DNA of 64,000 nt from assembly GCA_031181345.1 (NCBI GenBank), contig JAPSLC010000026.1, positions 1 through 64,000 of the forward strand, read 5' to 3'. The position numbers and the translations under genes are program-made. The DNA is from Cupriavidus sp. (GTDB taxonomy: Bacteria; Pseudomonadota; Gammaproteobacteria; Burkholderiales; Burkholderiaceae). Positions 9,330-17,853 of the stretch are shown here, piece after piece. The first letter of the stretch is position 1. Each line of letters starts with the position of its first letter. The notes under the pieces were generated by a model, which was not told where the DNA came from, did not search any database, and worked only from the letters and a program-made list of their open reading frames with translations.

Positions 9330-10373
9330 TCAGTTGGCGACCGCCTCGATGATCGGCACGTAGGTACCCGTATCGATGATCCGATTCAGTCGCAAATCGG
9401 CGGCGGCCAGCAGCTCCCGATACTCCTCTTCCGTACGCTCGGAGCCGCCGCCTTCGTGACAGGCGGCCATGACCACCATGTCCACCAGCTTGCTGGTATG
9501 CCAGGCGTTGCCTGCCGGAATCATCGGGTCCATCACGAGCACCTTGGCGCCCGGCGCCATCGCCTTCCTGCAGCAGCGCAGAATTTGCGTGGCACGCTCG
9601 TTGTCCCAGTCGTGCAGCACGAACTTCAGCAGATAGAAGTCCGCGCGCGGACACGATTCGAAGAAGTTGCCGGACGCCAGTTCCCAGCGGCTTTCGTCGC
9701 CCAGCTCGCCGAGGCGGTGTTTCGCCAGGACGTGCTGCTGGTCGAACAGAATGCCGCGCAGGCCCGGATTCTCCTTCAGGACATGCAGCAGCAGGATGCC
9801 GAAGCCGCCGCCGATGTCCGCGACCGTCGCGTTTTCCGGGAAATCGTAGCTGCGCGCCAGGATTGAGCTTTCCAGCGCCGAATACGAACACATTCCCTCG
9901 TCAAAATCCCCCGACGACACGTTGGCTTTTGCCCAATATTCGAAATAGGGCATTCCATAGATATGTGCGAAAGCCGAATCGCCACGCACGCTCTCGACGA
10001 TATTGCCAATCGGGCGCAACATTGGCTCGTCAGTCAGCCAAAGTACTGCCGCCCGCAGCGAGTATGGAAAATCGGATCGCAGATATTGCGCGGGCGGAGT
10101 CATTTCATATTGACCTTCGCCGTTTTGACGGAAAATACCACGAGTGGTGAGCAATCGCAGCACGCGGTGCAGCCGGTTTGCGTTGGCGCCTACAGCCGAT
10201 GCGAGCTCGTCCGCCGTCTTCGGGCCATCCACCAGGTGATCCGCCACCCGCAGGACTGCCGCCGCGCGCAGTGCTCCCTGATAGGCGTAACCCATCGTCT
10301 GGTCCAACAAGAACAGCGCGGCTTCTTCGTTCGGGGAGAGCGTTGCAGCGTTGTTGCGCTTGAGCATATCCAT
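9330..10373 (-). CDS. SAM-dependent O-methyltransferase (hydroxyneurosporene/ASMT-like)
   Basis: 347 aa. An N-terminal winged-helix dimerisation region (residues about 20-110, ADHLVDGPKTADELA) is followed by a class I methyltransferase fold. The SAM-binding glycine motif is VADIGGGFGILL, and the family's catalytic His lies in LHDWDNERATQIL. Start MDMLKRNNAAT is chosen because AGGAGGCAGG lies at the right distance; upstream in-frame sequence is low quality. The substrate cannot be deduced. No biosynthetic partner genes are adjacent, and the gene stands alone facing a 700-bp intergenic region. Confidence 0.8.
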   Translation of the reverse strand: MDMLKRNNAATLSPNEEAALFLLDQTMGYAYQGALRAAAVLRVADHLVDGPKTADELASAVGANANRLHRVLRLLTTRGIFRQNGEGQYEMTPPAQYLRSDFPYSLRAAVLWLTDEPMLRPIGNIVESVRGDSAFAHIYGMPYFEYWAKANVSSGDFDEGMCSYSALESSILARSYDFPENATVADIGGGFGILLLHVLKENPGLRGILFDQQHVLAKHRLGELGDESRWELASGNFFESCPRADFYLLKFVLHDWDNERATQILRCCRKAMAPGAKVLVMDPMIPAGNAWHTSKLVDMVVMAACHEGGGSERTEEEYRELLAAADLRLNRIIDTGTYVPIIEAVAN

Positions 10374-11088
10374 TTCGGTCCTGCCTCCTGGTAAAGGAAC
10401 ATCCGGGTCCATGCGATCAACCTGTGATCGGCGCGCGCACCCGATACGCGACGCTGGCTGCCTTCGATCGCGAACGCCTGCGCGGCTGAATATCGCGATT
10501 GATTTGACACCTTGAAATCCGGCCATGGCGTGCGGGCATCAGCAAACGATCACGATGAGCCGGTAGAAATAGATGGCCGAGCCGCTCATGCTGGCGACGC
10601 CTTGTATTTCAATATTATGAATTCACCAAAAATCTGGCGGAGAAGAATATCTGCCGATCATTAGAATCGACCGCAATTTTCCTGGCAAGTCGAAATTTTT
10701 AAATGCTGATCTCGAATTGACTAGATAAAGAATTGCCGAAGAACTGATCTCAACATCACTTATTGAATCTTCGGAGGAGCGACCTTGAGGCAGCTGGATC
10801 AGGCGACCGCGACATCGGCAAGCTGCTGCCTGCTTGTCACCGCGACGAGACGATCGATGCGTGCATTTCGTAGTCGTCGACGCTCCGACGGCCAGGCGGA
10901 TTCCCCAGGCCCACGGCGGACACCTTGGGAGGGCATTGGCGGCGATGACGGAGAGGATGGAACGTTCGCGCCCTGGCGGTTACCCGGGATATCGCAGGGA
11001 AGCGCGACATGTACCGAGGCGGAGTGGCGGACCGTCGCGTCGCTCAAAGTGGACGACGATGCAAATTCCGCTTGCACTTCGATCGATA
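10374..11088. other. long intergenic region upstream of lexA, partly AT-rich
   Basis: About 700 bp between the divergent methyltransferase and the lexA operators. Bases about 10,580-10,770 are clearly more AT-rich than the surroundings and contain no convincing gene. A TTG-initiated frame (10,785-11,096) has a good GGAGGAG in front but a composition unlike a protein. I see no RNA gene. Confidence 0.4.
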
Positions 11089-11104
11089 CTGTATAAAATC
11101 ACAG
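11089..11104 (+). promoter_or_regulatory. LexA box 1 of lexA
   Basis: CTGT-ATAAAATC-ACAG matches the CTGT-N8-ACAG LexA operator exactly. It lies 109 bp upstream of the lexA ATG. Confidence 0.85.
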
Positions 11105-11108
11105 CACA

Positions 11109-11124
11109 CTGTTCAAACGTACAG
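11109..11124 (+). promoter_or_regulatory. LexA box 2 of lexA
   Basis: CTGT-TCAAACGT-ACAG, a second exact CTGT-N8-ACAG operator 20 bp from the first (two helical turns). This predicts cooperative autorepression of lexA. Confidence 0.85.
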
Positions 11125-11212
11125 TGTTGCACATGGCGGCCACCGATGCCCCGCGCGCTTCGCAGCGCGCCACCGGCCGGGCCGCCACCGGATACAACAA
11201 CACGGATAAGCC

Positions 11213-11869
11213 ATGGCGACTCTGACACCTCGGCAGCAGCAGATCTTCGACCTGATCCGCAACACCATCCGGCAGACCGGCATTCCGCCGACGCGCGCCG
11301 AGATCGCTGCGGAATTCGGCTTCTCGTCGCCGAATTCGGCCGAAGAACATCTGCGCGCGCTGGCTCGCAAGGGCGTGATCGAGTTGACGCCCGGCGCCTC
11401 GCGCGGCATCCGCCTCAAGGTCAATCGCAGCGACTCCGAAATGCCGGACCAGTTCTCGCTGCCGATGGCCGGCGTGATGCAGCTGACGCTGCCGCTGGTC
11501 GGCCGTGTCGCCGCCGGCAGCCCGATCCTGGCCGCCGAGCATATCGACCGGCAATACCAGGTCGATGCCTCGGTGTTCGACGAACGCCCCGATTACCTGC
11601 TGCGCGTGCGCGGCATGAGCATGCGCGACGCCGGCATCTTCGATGGCGACCTGCTGGCGGTCAAACGCGCGCAGGATGCCGCCAACGGCAAGATCGTCGT
11701 GGCACGCATCGGCGAGGATGTCACTGTCAAACGGCTCAAGCACCGCGGCGACGCGATCGAGCTGATCGCCGAGAACCCCGACTTCGCCAACATCATCGTG
11801 CAGCCCGGACGCGAGGAATTCTCGCTCGAAGGCATCGCCGTCGGACTGATCCGCCAGTCCGGCTTCTAG
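11213..11869 (+). CDS. lexA: LexA repressor
   Basis: 218-aa SOS master repressor. The N-terminal winged helix (residues 1-65) has the recognition segment [13 protein letters not shown]. The autocleavage site is Ala101-Gly102 in VGRVAAGSP. The catalytic dyad is Ser136 (RGMSMRD) and Lys173 (VTVKRLK), 37 residues apart as in E. coli LexA. Two LexA boxes lie upstream. Regulon members visible in this window include a prophage cassette with the box at 17,547. Confidence 0.97.
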   Translation: MATLTPRQQQIFDLIRNTIRQTGIPPTRAEIAAEFGFSSPNSAEEHLRALARKGVIELTPGASRGIRLKVNRSDSEMPDQFSLPMAGVMQLTLPLVGRVAAGSPILAAEHIDRQYQVDASVFDERPDYLLRVRGMSMRDAGIFDGDLLAVKRAQDAANGKIVVARIGEDVTVKRLKHRGDAIELIAENPDFANIIVQPGREEFSLEGIAVGLIRQSGF

Positions 11870-11992
11870 CCCAACGAAGCAATCCGGCAGGCGCCGCCGC
11901 CTTGGCGCCAACCTCAGTCATGCAGCCACACGAGCCGCAGGGCCCCTTGTTGCCGCAAGACTTCCGCTGACGCCTTACCGAAGAGGACCACC

Positions 11993-12166
11993 ATGCTGCA
12001 AGCCGACCGCTCCCTGACCCGCTACCCCGTCAAGCCGACGCCGTTCCGCCAGTCCAAAGGTGTCCGTATCTACCAGGGCGCGCAGCGCCGCACGATGGTC
12101 GGCAGCATGGCCGCGATCTGCCGGATGCTCGAACTCGATCAGCCAAGCGTGAAGCTGAACGCGTGA
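11993..12166 (+). CDS. small conserved basic protein, unknown
   Basis: 57 aa, starting MLQADRSLTRYPVKPT. AAGAGGACC provides a weak Shine-Dalgarno. It reads as a compact basic domain (GVRIYQGAQRRTMVGSMAAICRML) with a possible helix-turn-helix-like end. Its codon use fits the chromosome. It lies downstream of lexA on the same strand. I do not recognise the family. Confidence 0.55.
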   Translation: MLQADRSLTRYPVKPTPFRQSKGVRIYQGAQRRTMVGSMAAICRMLELDQPSVKLNA

Positions 12167-12364
12167 GCAAGCCGCGTTCGTGCGATCGCTGCGACAAGAT
12201 CCACTGCGTTGAAGGCATGCGCGCGCATTGGCGCGCGGCCAGAGACATCGCAGTCCGATCGGAAGCGACGGCTCTCGCTCATCGCAACAAACCTTTACAA
12301 CTCGGACCGTGAATTCGTTGAGGCATGGCCTAGCCTGTTCCCATGCTTTTCGAAGGAGACGGCC

Positions 12365-12514
12365 ATGCCTTCGTCAGACGACACCATCAAGTTGCTTCGT
12401 CCCGGTCGCCGTACCATGAACTGGCACGACGTCGCCCTGATCGCAGCAGGTTGGATCGCGTTGTGCGTGGGTGTCGGGTGGACGATTACCAAGGCGGCTG
12501 CACGGTTGGTCTGA
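12365..12514 (+). CDS. small single-pass membrane protein
   Basis: 49 aa with a strong GAAGGAGACGG Shine-Dalgarno. A basic/polar N-terminus is followed by one membrane segment (DVALIAAGWIALCVGVGWTI), with a short basic tail. It is followed within 50 bp by a rho-independent terminator, which supports an independent small transcript. Function unknown. Confidence 0.6.
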   Translation: MPSSDDTIKLLRPGRRTMNWHDVALIAAGWIALCVGVGWTITKAAARLV

Positions 12515-12562
12515 AAAACCAAAACGCGCCCTCGCCGCCCTGCTGACGCGTTCGACACAAAG

Positions 12563-12592
12563 CAAAACAGCCGCTCGATGAGCGGCTGTTTG
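12563..12592 (+). terminator. rho-independent terminator
   Basis: AACAGCCGCTC-gat-GAGCGGCTGTT stem followed by T residues, just after the small membrane-protein gene. Confidence 0.75.
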
Positions 12593-12962
12593 CATGGAAG
12601 GTCCGGATGGCCAATGGGCCCACCCCTAGCGAGCCCGAGCCTGCACGGGCCGGAGGACCTGAAGAGGAGATCGGACCCGAATACGCGGGCCACGTCCGCG
12701 CCTTTCGAGCGCCGCATCGCTCCCACCACAGGCATTCGTACGTCTTCTGGGCCACTGCCCGATATTCGAACGACGAATGCCTAAAGTTATGTTCCGAGCA
12801 TCCGATAAAAACTGCACTTGGGCCGCCAGATTCACAGCTTTGTGGCGACACGAACCGTTTTGACCCTCGCGATCCCAACGCGATTTGCTCGGCGCCCGCC
12901 CCCGTCCGGCGCCGTTTTTTTTGCAGGGCTCCAAAAGCTCTTCGGGGCCGCCGCCTCAACGG
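12593..12962. other. intergenic region with plus-strand terminator, possible small RNA
   Basis: No protein gene is supported here. A GC-rich hairpin (CGGCGCC...GGCGCCG) followed by eight T residues at about 12,889-12,922 is a convincing plus-strand terminator with no gene in front of it. This suggests a short transcript from about 12,790. The hairpin GCCA...TGGC around 12,822-12,846 would be part of it. Confidence 0.35.
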
Positions 12963-13187
12963 TCAGGCATGCGCGGGCGCTACGCGGATCAGCCTGGGGA
13001 ACAGAACGGCCGCAACGATCGCAGCCAGGCCGACAAGGATATAGACGATCCTCGAAAGCAAGGATCCTTCGCCGAATATGGCGGCGACAAGATCGAAATC
13101 CGCCAGGCCAACCAGGCCCCAATTCAAACCTCCGATGATCAGCAGAACCAGGCTGATCGCGCCTAATGTCGAAGTCGGTCGTGTCAT
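12963..13187 (-). CDS. DUF378 small membrane protein
   Basis: 74 aa with two membrane helices and the DUF378 core GGLNWGLVGLADFDLVAAIFG. AAGGAGAGCGAC precedes the ATG at 13,187; the longer upstream frame has no such signal. Inner-membrane protein of unknown role, related to Bacillus YuzA-type proteins. It stands alone. Confidence 0.85.
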   Translation of the reverse strand: MTRPTSTLGAISLVLLIIGGLNWGLVGLADFDLVAAIFGEGSLLSRIVYILVGLAAIVAAVLFPRLIRVAPAHA

Positions 13188-13442
13188 GTCGCTCTCCTTG
13201 TGGCAATAGCCGTCGAATGTGACGGTGGTAAGCAACTTCCGCACCATCGGCCAAGCGGCACTTACCCGCATTGGCCGCGGGTACTCGCGGCTTCGAATTA
13301 CAAATCTTGAAAGGAAGGCCCTCGTTTGGCCTGCAAACGGTGCGTTTGCGATCGGAGGCGCAGGCGCTACATCCGAGCTTGGCTGACGCTAGACGTTCGG
13401 ACCGCGGGAATATGGCCGGAACAAGCCCTGGATGGAGGCCGA
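13188..13442. other. intergenic, no gene seen
   Basis: Region between the DUF378 gene and the tRNA-His terminator. I see no gene, RNA or repeat in it apart from the promoter region expected for the DUF378 gene. Confidence 0.4.
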
Positions 13443-13474
13443 AAAGCAAAACAGCCGCTTTCGCAAGCGGCTGA
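13443..13474 (-). terminator. terminator of tRNA-His
   Basis: Minus-strand stem CAGCCGCTTG-cga-AAGCGGCTG followed by TTTTGCTTTTC, 16 bp past the tRNA 3' end. Confidence 0.8.
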
Positions 13475-13489
13475 TTCTAAGGAATTCTT

Positions 13490-13566
13490 TGGGGTGGCTG
13501 ATGGGACTCGAACCCACGACGACAGGAATCACAATCCTGGACTCTACCAACTGAGCTACAGCCACC
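13490..13566 (-). tRNA. tRNA-His (GTG)
   Basis: Cloverleaf on the minus strand. Acceptor GTGGCTG/CAGCCAC with the extra 5' G (G-1) and C73 diagnostic of tRNA-His. The anticodon loop TTGTGAT has anticodon GTG, and the T loop is GGTTCGAGTCC. CCA is encoded at 13,490-13,492. The acceptor stem, G-1 and anticodon were read directly. Confidence 0.96.
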
Positions 13567-13683
13567 GTAGCGCCGTCGTCAGTACTGCTCGACGGAAACC
13601 AAGATTATACAAACTTCGTTTGGCGATGGCTAGTAGTACGCACAAAAATTTTCATGTGCGACCGAGCCGCGGCCCGGGGAACC

Positions 13684-13935
13684 TCATGACCAGCGGGCTT
13701 CGAGCCGGATCGCCTCGTGGATTGCGTCGAGCGTTTCCTGCTCCGTCTGATACGTACCCGGCAGTCTCCGACTCCTGCCGTTCAGCACATCGGTCTGCAG
13801 CGCGGCGGCCGCGGTCGCATCCGTGCCGCGATGCCAGCAGTAGCGGGCGGTCCAGGTGCCGTTCTGCAACCGCTCGACCACCCAGACGACGCGGAAGCCT
13901 TCGAACGCGACACCAAACAAGCCGTCTTCTTCCAT
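13684..13935 (-). CDS. small conserved hypothetical protein
   Basis: 83 aa starting MEEDGLFGVAFEGF with GGAGGGTGGA in front. The sequence looks like a folded alpha/beta domain (VVWVVERLQNGTWTARYCW) ending in an acidic helix (ETLDAIHEAIRLEARWS). Unknown family. It ends 118 bp downstream of the tRNA-His gene on the same strand. Confidence 0.55.
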   Translation of the reverse strand: MEEDGLFGVAFEGFRVVWVVERLQNGTWTARYCWHRGTDATAAAALQTDVLNGRSRRLPGTYQTEQETLDAIHEAIRLEARWS

Positions 13936-14089
13936 TCCACCCTCCGAGGCCAGATCTTGTTGTCGTTTTGGGCTACATCTTGCCATCACCCGGTTGGGGG
14001 GTCACCTCTTTGCAGCAGGTAAACCAGAATGGTTCCCGGCGACGTTGCTCGACGGCATCACGCCGGCAGCGGCAGAGCGGAAGGGAAAC

Positions 14090-14178
14090 GCGGCGGACGG
14101 CGGCGGGACGCCGGCGAGACGGAAGGCGGGCCGGAAGGCGGACCGGAAGGCGAGACGGAAGGCGGGAGGGGAAGGCCG
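14090..14178. repeat. degenerate short tandem repeat (GGAAGGCGGR-like)
   Basis: Imperfect repeats of 8-12 bp such as GGAAGGCGGGCC, GGAAGGCGGACC and GGAAGGCGAGAC. On the plus strand one frame gives an Arg/Lys/Ala-rich run similar to histone H1-like tails, but no start codon and upstream domain support a gene. Confidence 0.5.
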
Positions 14179-14180
14179 GG

Positions 14181-14210
14181 CAAAAAAAAGTCCGCACACG
14201 GCGGACTCTT
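14181..14210 (-). terminator. rho-independent terminator
   Basis: Minus-strand stem AGTCCGCC-gtgt-GCGGACT followed by eight T. Confidence 0.75.
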
Positions 14211-14328
14211 AAACTCTTGCGATCTCAATGCCCTGAAGGCAATTGCAATGTAACTGTCATCGCCGCCAAGCACTATTCGGGTAAACGAAAGGACCGGCGA
14301 CCAGCCTTGGACACGCCCGGCCCGAGGA

Positions 14329-14358
14329 CAAAAAAAGCCCGCACAAGGCGGGCTCGAA
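14329..14358 (-). terminator. terminator downstream of dusA
   Basis: Minus-strand stem GAGCCCGCC-ttgt-GCGGGCT followed by seven T. It is the first terminator after the dusA stop, although 280 bp away. Confidence 0.7.
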
Positions 14359-14640
14359 AATCAGTTGAAGAAAGCCCTGTATTCGAGGGCACAGACAGTT
14401 TAAGAAAATCGGAATCGGCTTGGCTATCTAGGGGAATCCCTTTCCTGGTGCCTGCAATCGCCTGCGCTGACGCGGAAAGTGGCTCCCACACGGCAGCACG
14501 GGCCGTGCGGGACCATACCGGATTCGAAATTAGAGTCTGCACTCCAATCGGCGGCCGATCCTCGATGTCGGCGCGCGGGCACGGCTGCCCGATTCATCTA
14601 CTGCAAGATCGGTCCCCGACCGCTGACTACCGGCATCCGA

Positions 14641-15699
14641 TCACGCCGCCTCCAGCGGCCGCTCCGCATGTAGATGGCTACGCGCCTCTTCGAATAGCGC
14701 ATCGACACCGTCACGCGTACGGATCGCATTCATGCGGCGAGCGTCGGACAGCACGCGCCGCCAGCCCCGTCCGCCGGCCACACCGCGATACAGCCCCAGC
14801 ATATGCCGCGTCGCCGCGCCCATATAACCGCCCCGCTCGACCAGATCGCCGATATAGCGCTGCATCGCCAGTTCGGCATCGAGCCGCGAAGGCGACGGCG
14901 CCGTATCGCCGTAATAGCGGCGATCGACCTCCGCCAGCACGAAGGGCTGGTGGTAGGCCTCCCGTCCGATCATCACGCCGTCAACATGACGCAGGTGCGC
15001 GTCGATCTCGTCATAGCGCGTGATGCCGCCATTGATCAGGATCTCGAGCTGGGGGAATTCCCGCTTCAGCTGGTAGGCCACCTCGTAGCGCAGCGGTGGA
15101 ATCTCCCGGTTTTCCTTGGGGCTGAGCCCCTTCAGGATCGCGTTGCGCGCATGGACGATAAAGGTTTGGCAACCGGCCTCGGCGATCGTGCCGACGAAAT
15201 CGCGGACGAAATCATAATGCTCGATCGTGTCGATGCCGATCCGGTGCTTGACGGTGACCGGCACAGACACCGCGTCGCGCATCGCGCGCACGCAGTCCGC
15301 CACCAGCTGCGGCTCGGCCATCAGACAGGCGCCGAACGCACCGCGCTGGACCCGCTCGGAGGGACAGCCGCAATTCAGATTGATCTCGGCGTAGCCCCAG
15401 CGCTCGCCGAGCTTGGCGGAGGCCGCCAGATCGGCCGGCTCGCTGCCGCCCAGTTGCAGGGCCACCGGCTGCTCGGCCGGATCGAAGTCCAGGTGGCGCG
15501 CGACATCGCCATGCAGCAGCGCACCGGTCGTCACCATCTCGGTGTACAGCCAGGTGCGGCGGCTCAGGTGGCGATGGAAGGTGCGGCAGTGGCGATCCGT
15601 CCAGTCCATCATCGGCGCCACAGATATCCGGCGACCTGTTGCATTTCCTTGCGTCCCGCCCTGGGCTTGGCTTTGCGGGGAGTCGATAGCCTGTTCCAT
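14641..15699 (-). CDS. dusA: tRNA-dihydrouridine synthase A, 5' end supplied by prophage
   Basis: Reduces uridine to dihydrouridine at positions 20/20a of tRNA using FMN and NADPH. 352 aa from the ATG at 15,699 (a TTG at 15,741 is a possible longer start). The FMN-barrel start is RRISVAPMMDWTDRHCR. The active-site Cys is in NLNCGCPSERVQ and the tRNA-binding Lys/His in VKHRIGID. The first codons, up to the att core at 15,605-15,615, come from the integrated phage. The displaced host start, with a different N-terminus but the same RRISVAPMMDW, lies at 54,919-55,010. The enzyme should stay functional but under a phage-borne promoter. Confidence 0.93.
   Translation of the reverse strand: MEQAIDSPQSQAQGGTQGNATGRRISVAPMMDWTDRHCRTFHRHLSRRTWLYTEMVTTGALLHGDVARHLDFDPAEQPVALQLGGSEPADLAASAKLGERWGYAEINLNCGCPSERVQRGAFGACLMAEPQLVADCVRAMRDAVSVPVTVKHRIGIDTIEHYDFVRDFVGTIAEAGCQTFIVHARNAILKGLSPKENREIPPLRYEVAYQLKREFPQLEILINGGITRYDEIDAHLRHVDGVMIGREAYHQPFVLAEVDRRYYGDTAPSPSRLDAELAMQRYIGDLVERGGYMGAATRHMLGLYRGVAGGRGWRRVLSDARRMNAIRTRDGVDALFEEARSHLHAERPLEAA
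15601..15633. other. attL in dusA
   Basis: Left attachment site inside codons for RRISVAPMMDW of dusA. It aligns with 54,915-54,947 (26 of 33 identical, with 11 consecutive identical bases, TCCATCATCGG). Mismatches fall mostly at third codon positions, as expected if the phage carries a codon-level copy of the dusA start. Confidence 0.85.
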
Positions 15700-15741
15700 T
15701 ACCTGCCGTTTGCGTCCGTTTCCGCCTATTTTCGGGGTCAA

Positions 15742-15778
15742 GTGCTACGATGTAGCACGAGCAAACTTCGTGTAGCAC
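15742..15778. promoter_or_regulatory. GTAGCAC repeats between dusA and integrase
   Basis: Perfect inverted repeat GTGCTAC-gat-GTAGCAC (15,742-15,758) plus a third GTAGCAC (15,772-15,778) just before the integrase start. A further GTGCTAC lies at 54,848-54,854, inside the other prophage end. Arm-type integrase sites or an operator controlling int/dusA are the likely explanations. Confidence 0.55.
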
Positions 15779-15786
15779 CGGGAGAT

Positions 15787-16893
15787 ATGGGCACCATCAC
15801 GCAGCGTCAGCGAAAGGACGGAAGTATAGGGTACACGGCGCAGATTCGCCTGAAGCGCGACGGCGCCGTCGTCTACACCGAGGCCAAGACATTCGACCGG
15901 CGGCCGGCCGCCGCGTCATGGCTCGAAAAGCGCGAACGTGAACTTGCGCAGCCGGGCGCCATCGAGGCCGCTGCACAGGACGACCCCCTGCTCCGCGAGG
16001 TTATTGCCAAGGCAATAAAGGAGTCGGTCAAGGAAATCGGGCGCACGAAGGCCCAGGTGCTAAACACCATCGCCGAGAGCCCCATCGGGGGAATGCGCTG
16101 CTCGAAGATCGGCAGCCCGGAGCTGGTCAGTTTTGCCCGCAGCCTGGACGTCAAGCCGCAGACGGTCGGCAACTACATGGCGCACCTGGCATCGATTTTC
16201 TCGATCGCCCGGCCCGCCTGGGGCTACCCGCTCAACGAGCAGGCGATGGCTGACGCACGAAAGGTCCTGACCAAACTGGGCGCGACCAGCCGGTCCAAGC
16301 AGCGCGATCGACGCCCAACCATGGAAGAGATCGACAAGGTGATGGAGCATTTCGGGCAGATCCGATCAAAACGCATCGACAGCAATCCGATGCAGGCCAT
16401 CACTGCCTTTGCCATCTTTTCCACGCGCCGGCTGGACGAGATGTGCCGCATCACCTGGGCCGACTTGGATATAGAGGGCAGCCGCATCATGGTCCGGGAC
16501 ATGAAACACCCCGGCGAGAAGATCGGCAACGATCAGTGGTGCGACCTGCCACCAGAGGCGCTTCGCATCATCCTGGCGCAGCCCCGGAAGGACGCACGGA
16601 TTTTCCCCGCAAACAGCGACGCTGTGAGCGCGGCCTTCACGAGAGCGTGCAAGCTGCTAGAGATTGGCAACCTGCATCTGCACGACATGCGGCATGAGGG
16701 AACCAGCCGCCTGTTCGAGATGGGCTTGAGCATCCCAAGGGTTGCCGCCGTGACCGGGCATCGAAGCTGGACAAGCCTGAAACGCTACACCCACCTCCGA
16801 CACATCGGGGATCGCTTCGCGGGGTGGAAGTGGCTGGACATCGTCGCCCCTCCGGACTCTGCAACGGTTGCACGTTCGCCCCTTGTGGCATAG
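15787..16893 (+). CDS. tyrosine-family phage integrase
   Basis: Site-specific recombinase that inserts the phage into dusA. 368 aa, beginning MGTITQRQRKDGS with GGGAGAT in front. The N-terminal arm/core-binding region runs to about residue 170. The catalytic set is complete: Arg215 (STRRLDE), His299 and Arg302 (LHDMRHE), His325 (TGHRSW) and the nucleophile Tyr334 (LKRYTHL). It is transcribed away from attL and diverges from dusA. The long upstream frame continuing through dusA antisense is a shadow. Confidence 0.95.
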   Translation: MGTITQRQRKDGSIGYTAQIRLKRDGAVVYTEAKTFDRRPAAASWLEKRERELAQPGAIEAAAQDDPLLREVIAKAIKESVKEIGRTKAQVLNTIAESPIGGMRCSKIGSPELVSFARSLDVKPQTVGNYMAHLASIFSIARPAWGYPLNEQAMADARKVLTKLGATSRSKQRDRRPTMEEIDKVMEHFGQIRSKRIDSNPMQAITAFAIFSTRRLDEMCRITWADLDIEGSRIMVRDMKHPGEKIGNDQWCDLPPEALRIILAQPRKDARIFPANSDAVSAAFTRACKLLEIGNLHLHDMRHEGTSRLFEMGLSIPRVAAVTGHRSWTSLKRYTHLRHIGDRFAGWKWLDIVAPPDSATVARSPLVA

Positions 16894-17027
16894 CGCCTGT
16901 CATTGCGCTCAACGAAGCAGCGAGGTGCGCGCACCCTACGACAGGGCAGGACCGGGTATGAGACGAATATGCTACTCTGGCTCGCCGCCGTCTAAAAAAC
17001 TTAAGCCAACAACCCAAAGGGGGTCAT

Positions 17028-17492
17028 ATGTCCGAAAAAGAAAAATTCATTGCCGCACAACAGGCCGAAGCGCAGAGGCAAGCTCAAGCTCGAGATAATG
17101 AAAAAGCCGCCCTGGCCACATTTCAAGATGCGCTGGCGACCTTGGCAAAACAACTGAAGCAGTGGACTGAGGGGACAAACATCGAAATTGAATCACGGCC
17201 GATAGAGATCCACGACGACACCATTAAGCAACGATATCAAGCGACCCAGACTACTCTGAGCTTTAATGGCAAAAAAGTTACATTCCGCCCGTGGGCGCTG
17301 TATCTCATTGGTGCAATGGGCGGCGTCAAAATCGATGGGCTGAAGTACGAGCTTACGCTTAGCCGCGCCCGGGGCGGCGAACCCGGTTGGGCATGGGCAT
17401 ACAGACATCCGAATCAGCCTCGCACGCTGCCCCTGACTGAACAGATCCTCAACGAGGACACGTTCTTCAGCCTGCTGAACGACGCCCGATAA
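17028..17492 (+). CDS. phage hypothetical protein
   Basis: 154 aa, preceded by AAAGGGGGTCAT. The N-terminal 45 residues are a charged, Gln/Ala-rich coiled-coil-like helix. The remainder looks like a beta-rich domain (TTLSFNGKKVTFRPWALYLIG). I do not recognise the family. It stands alone between the integrase and the SOS cassette, with base composition lower in GC than its neighbours. Confidence 0.65.
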   Translation: MSEKEKFIAAQQAEAQRQAQARDNEKAALATFQDALATLAKQLKQWTEGTNIEIESRPIEIHDDTIKQRYQATQTTLSFNGKKVTFRPWALYLIGAMGGVKIDGLKYELTLSRARGGEPGWAWAYRHPNQPRTLPLTEQILNEDTFFSLLNDAR

Positions 17493-17546
17493 ACGCCTCC
17501 TTGGGGTGCTAAAGCGCCCCAACCCACCCGTTCATGGCTTGCCATA

Positions 17547-17562
17547 CTGTATATCCATACAG
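17547..17562 (+). promoter_or_regulatory. LexA box of the prophage SOS cassette
   Basis: CTGT-ATATCCAT-ACAG, an exact CTGT-N8-ACAG operator 15 bp before the start at 17,578. It overlaps a plausible promoter (TTGCCA at 17,539, TTATAT at 17,563). Confidence 0.85.
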
Positions 17563-17577
17563 TTATATGCACTGAAC

Positions 17578-17853
17578 ATGCCGGCCACCTACCCCGCCTC
17601 ATCGGTCTTTCTCGAGGCGCATTTCTTTGCCGACGACCGAGAGGAACTGTACCTTCCCTGCGATGCCATTACCGTCGGCCGCGAAGCCATCGTTGTGCGT
17701 GGCATCGAGACCCGCCATCTTGCTGCTCTGCGCTGGACCCCGGACGCCCTATCGTTCCGCGCCTATCAGCACGAGCTGGTGTTCAAGGTATGGCGGCCCA
17801 CCGTCATCGACAGCCTGACCGCTAGGTTTCCGCTGCGACACCCCGGGCAATGA
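17578..17853 (+). CDS. small protein, first gene of LexA-controlled cassette
   Basis: 91 aa from the ATG directly after the LexA box, so SOS-inducible. It is a compact beta-rich sequence (VFLEAHFFADDREELYLPCD, LVFKVWRPTV). No family recognised. The stop overlaps the next gene's start by 4 bp, so the two are translationally coupled. Similar small genes behind LexA boxes occur with DNA-repair genes in Burkholderiaceae, which the ligase remnant downstream supports. Confidence 0.7.
   Translation: MPATYPASSVFLEAHFFADDREELYLPCDAITVGREAIVVRGIETRHLAALRWTPDALSFRAYQHELVFKVWRPTVIDSLTARFPLRHPGQ

Larger units (their letters stand above)
13936..14640. other. 700-bp gap with simple GC-rich repeat and two terminators
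   Basis: No gene is supported. The stretch holds a degenerate GGAAGGCG(G/A)G repeat at about 14,090-14,178 and two minus-strand hairpin terminators at 14,181-14,210 and 14,329-14,358. The right-hand one serves dusA. What the left-hand one terminates is unclear; a short minus-strand RNA between them is possible. Confidence 0.4.

Noticed and set aside
10785..11096. 103-aa frame with TTG start and good GGAGGAG site upstream of lexA
   Set aside because: Composition (Arg/Ser/Thr runs) does not look like a protein, and its end overlaps the first LexA box; kept only as part of the intergenic note.
13326..15023. 565-aa plus-strand frame through tRNA-His and the dusA end
   Set aside because: It reads through a tRNA, two terminators and antisense dusA; not a gene.
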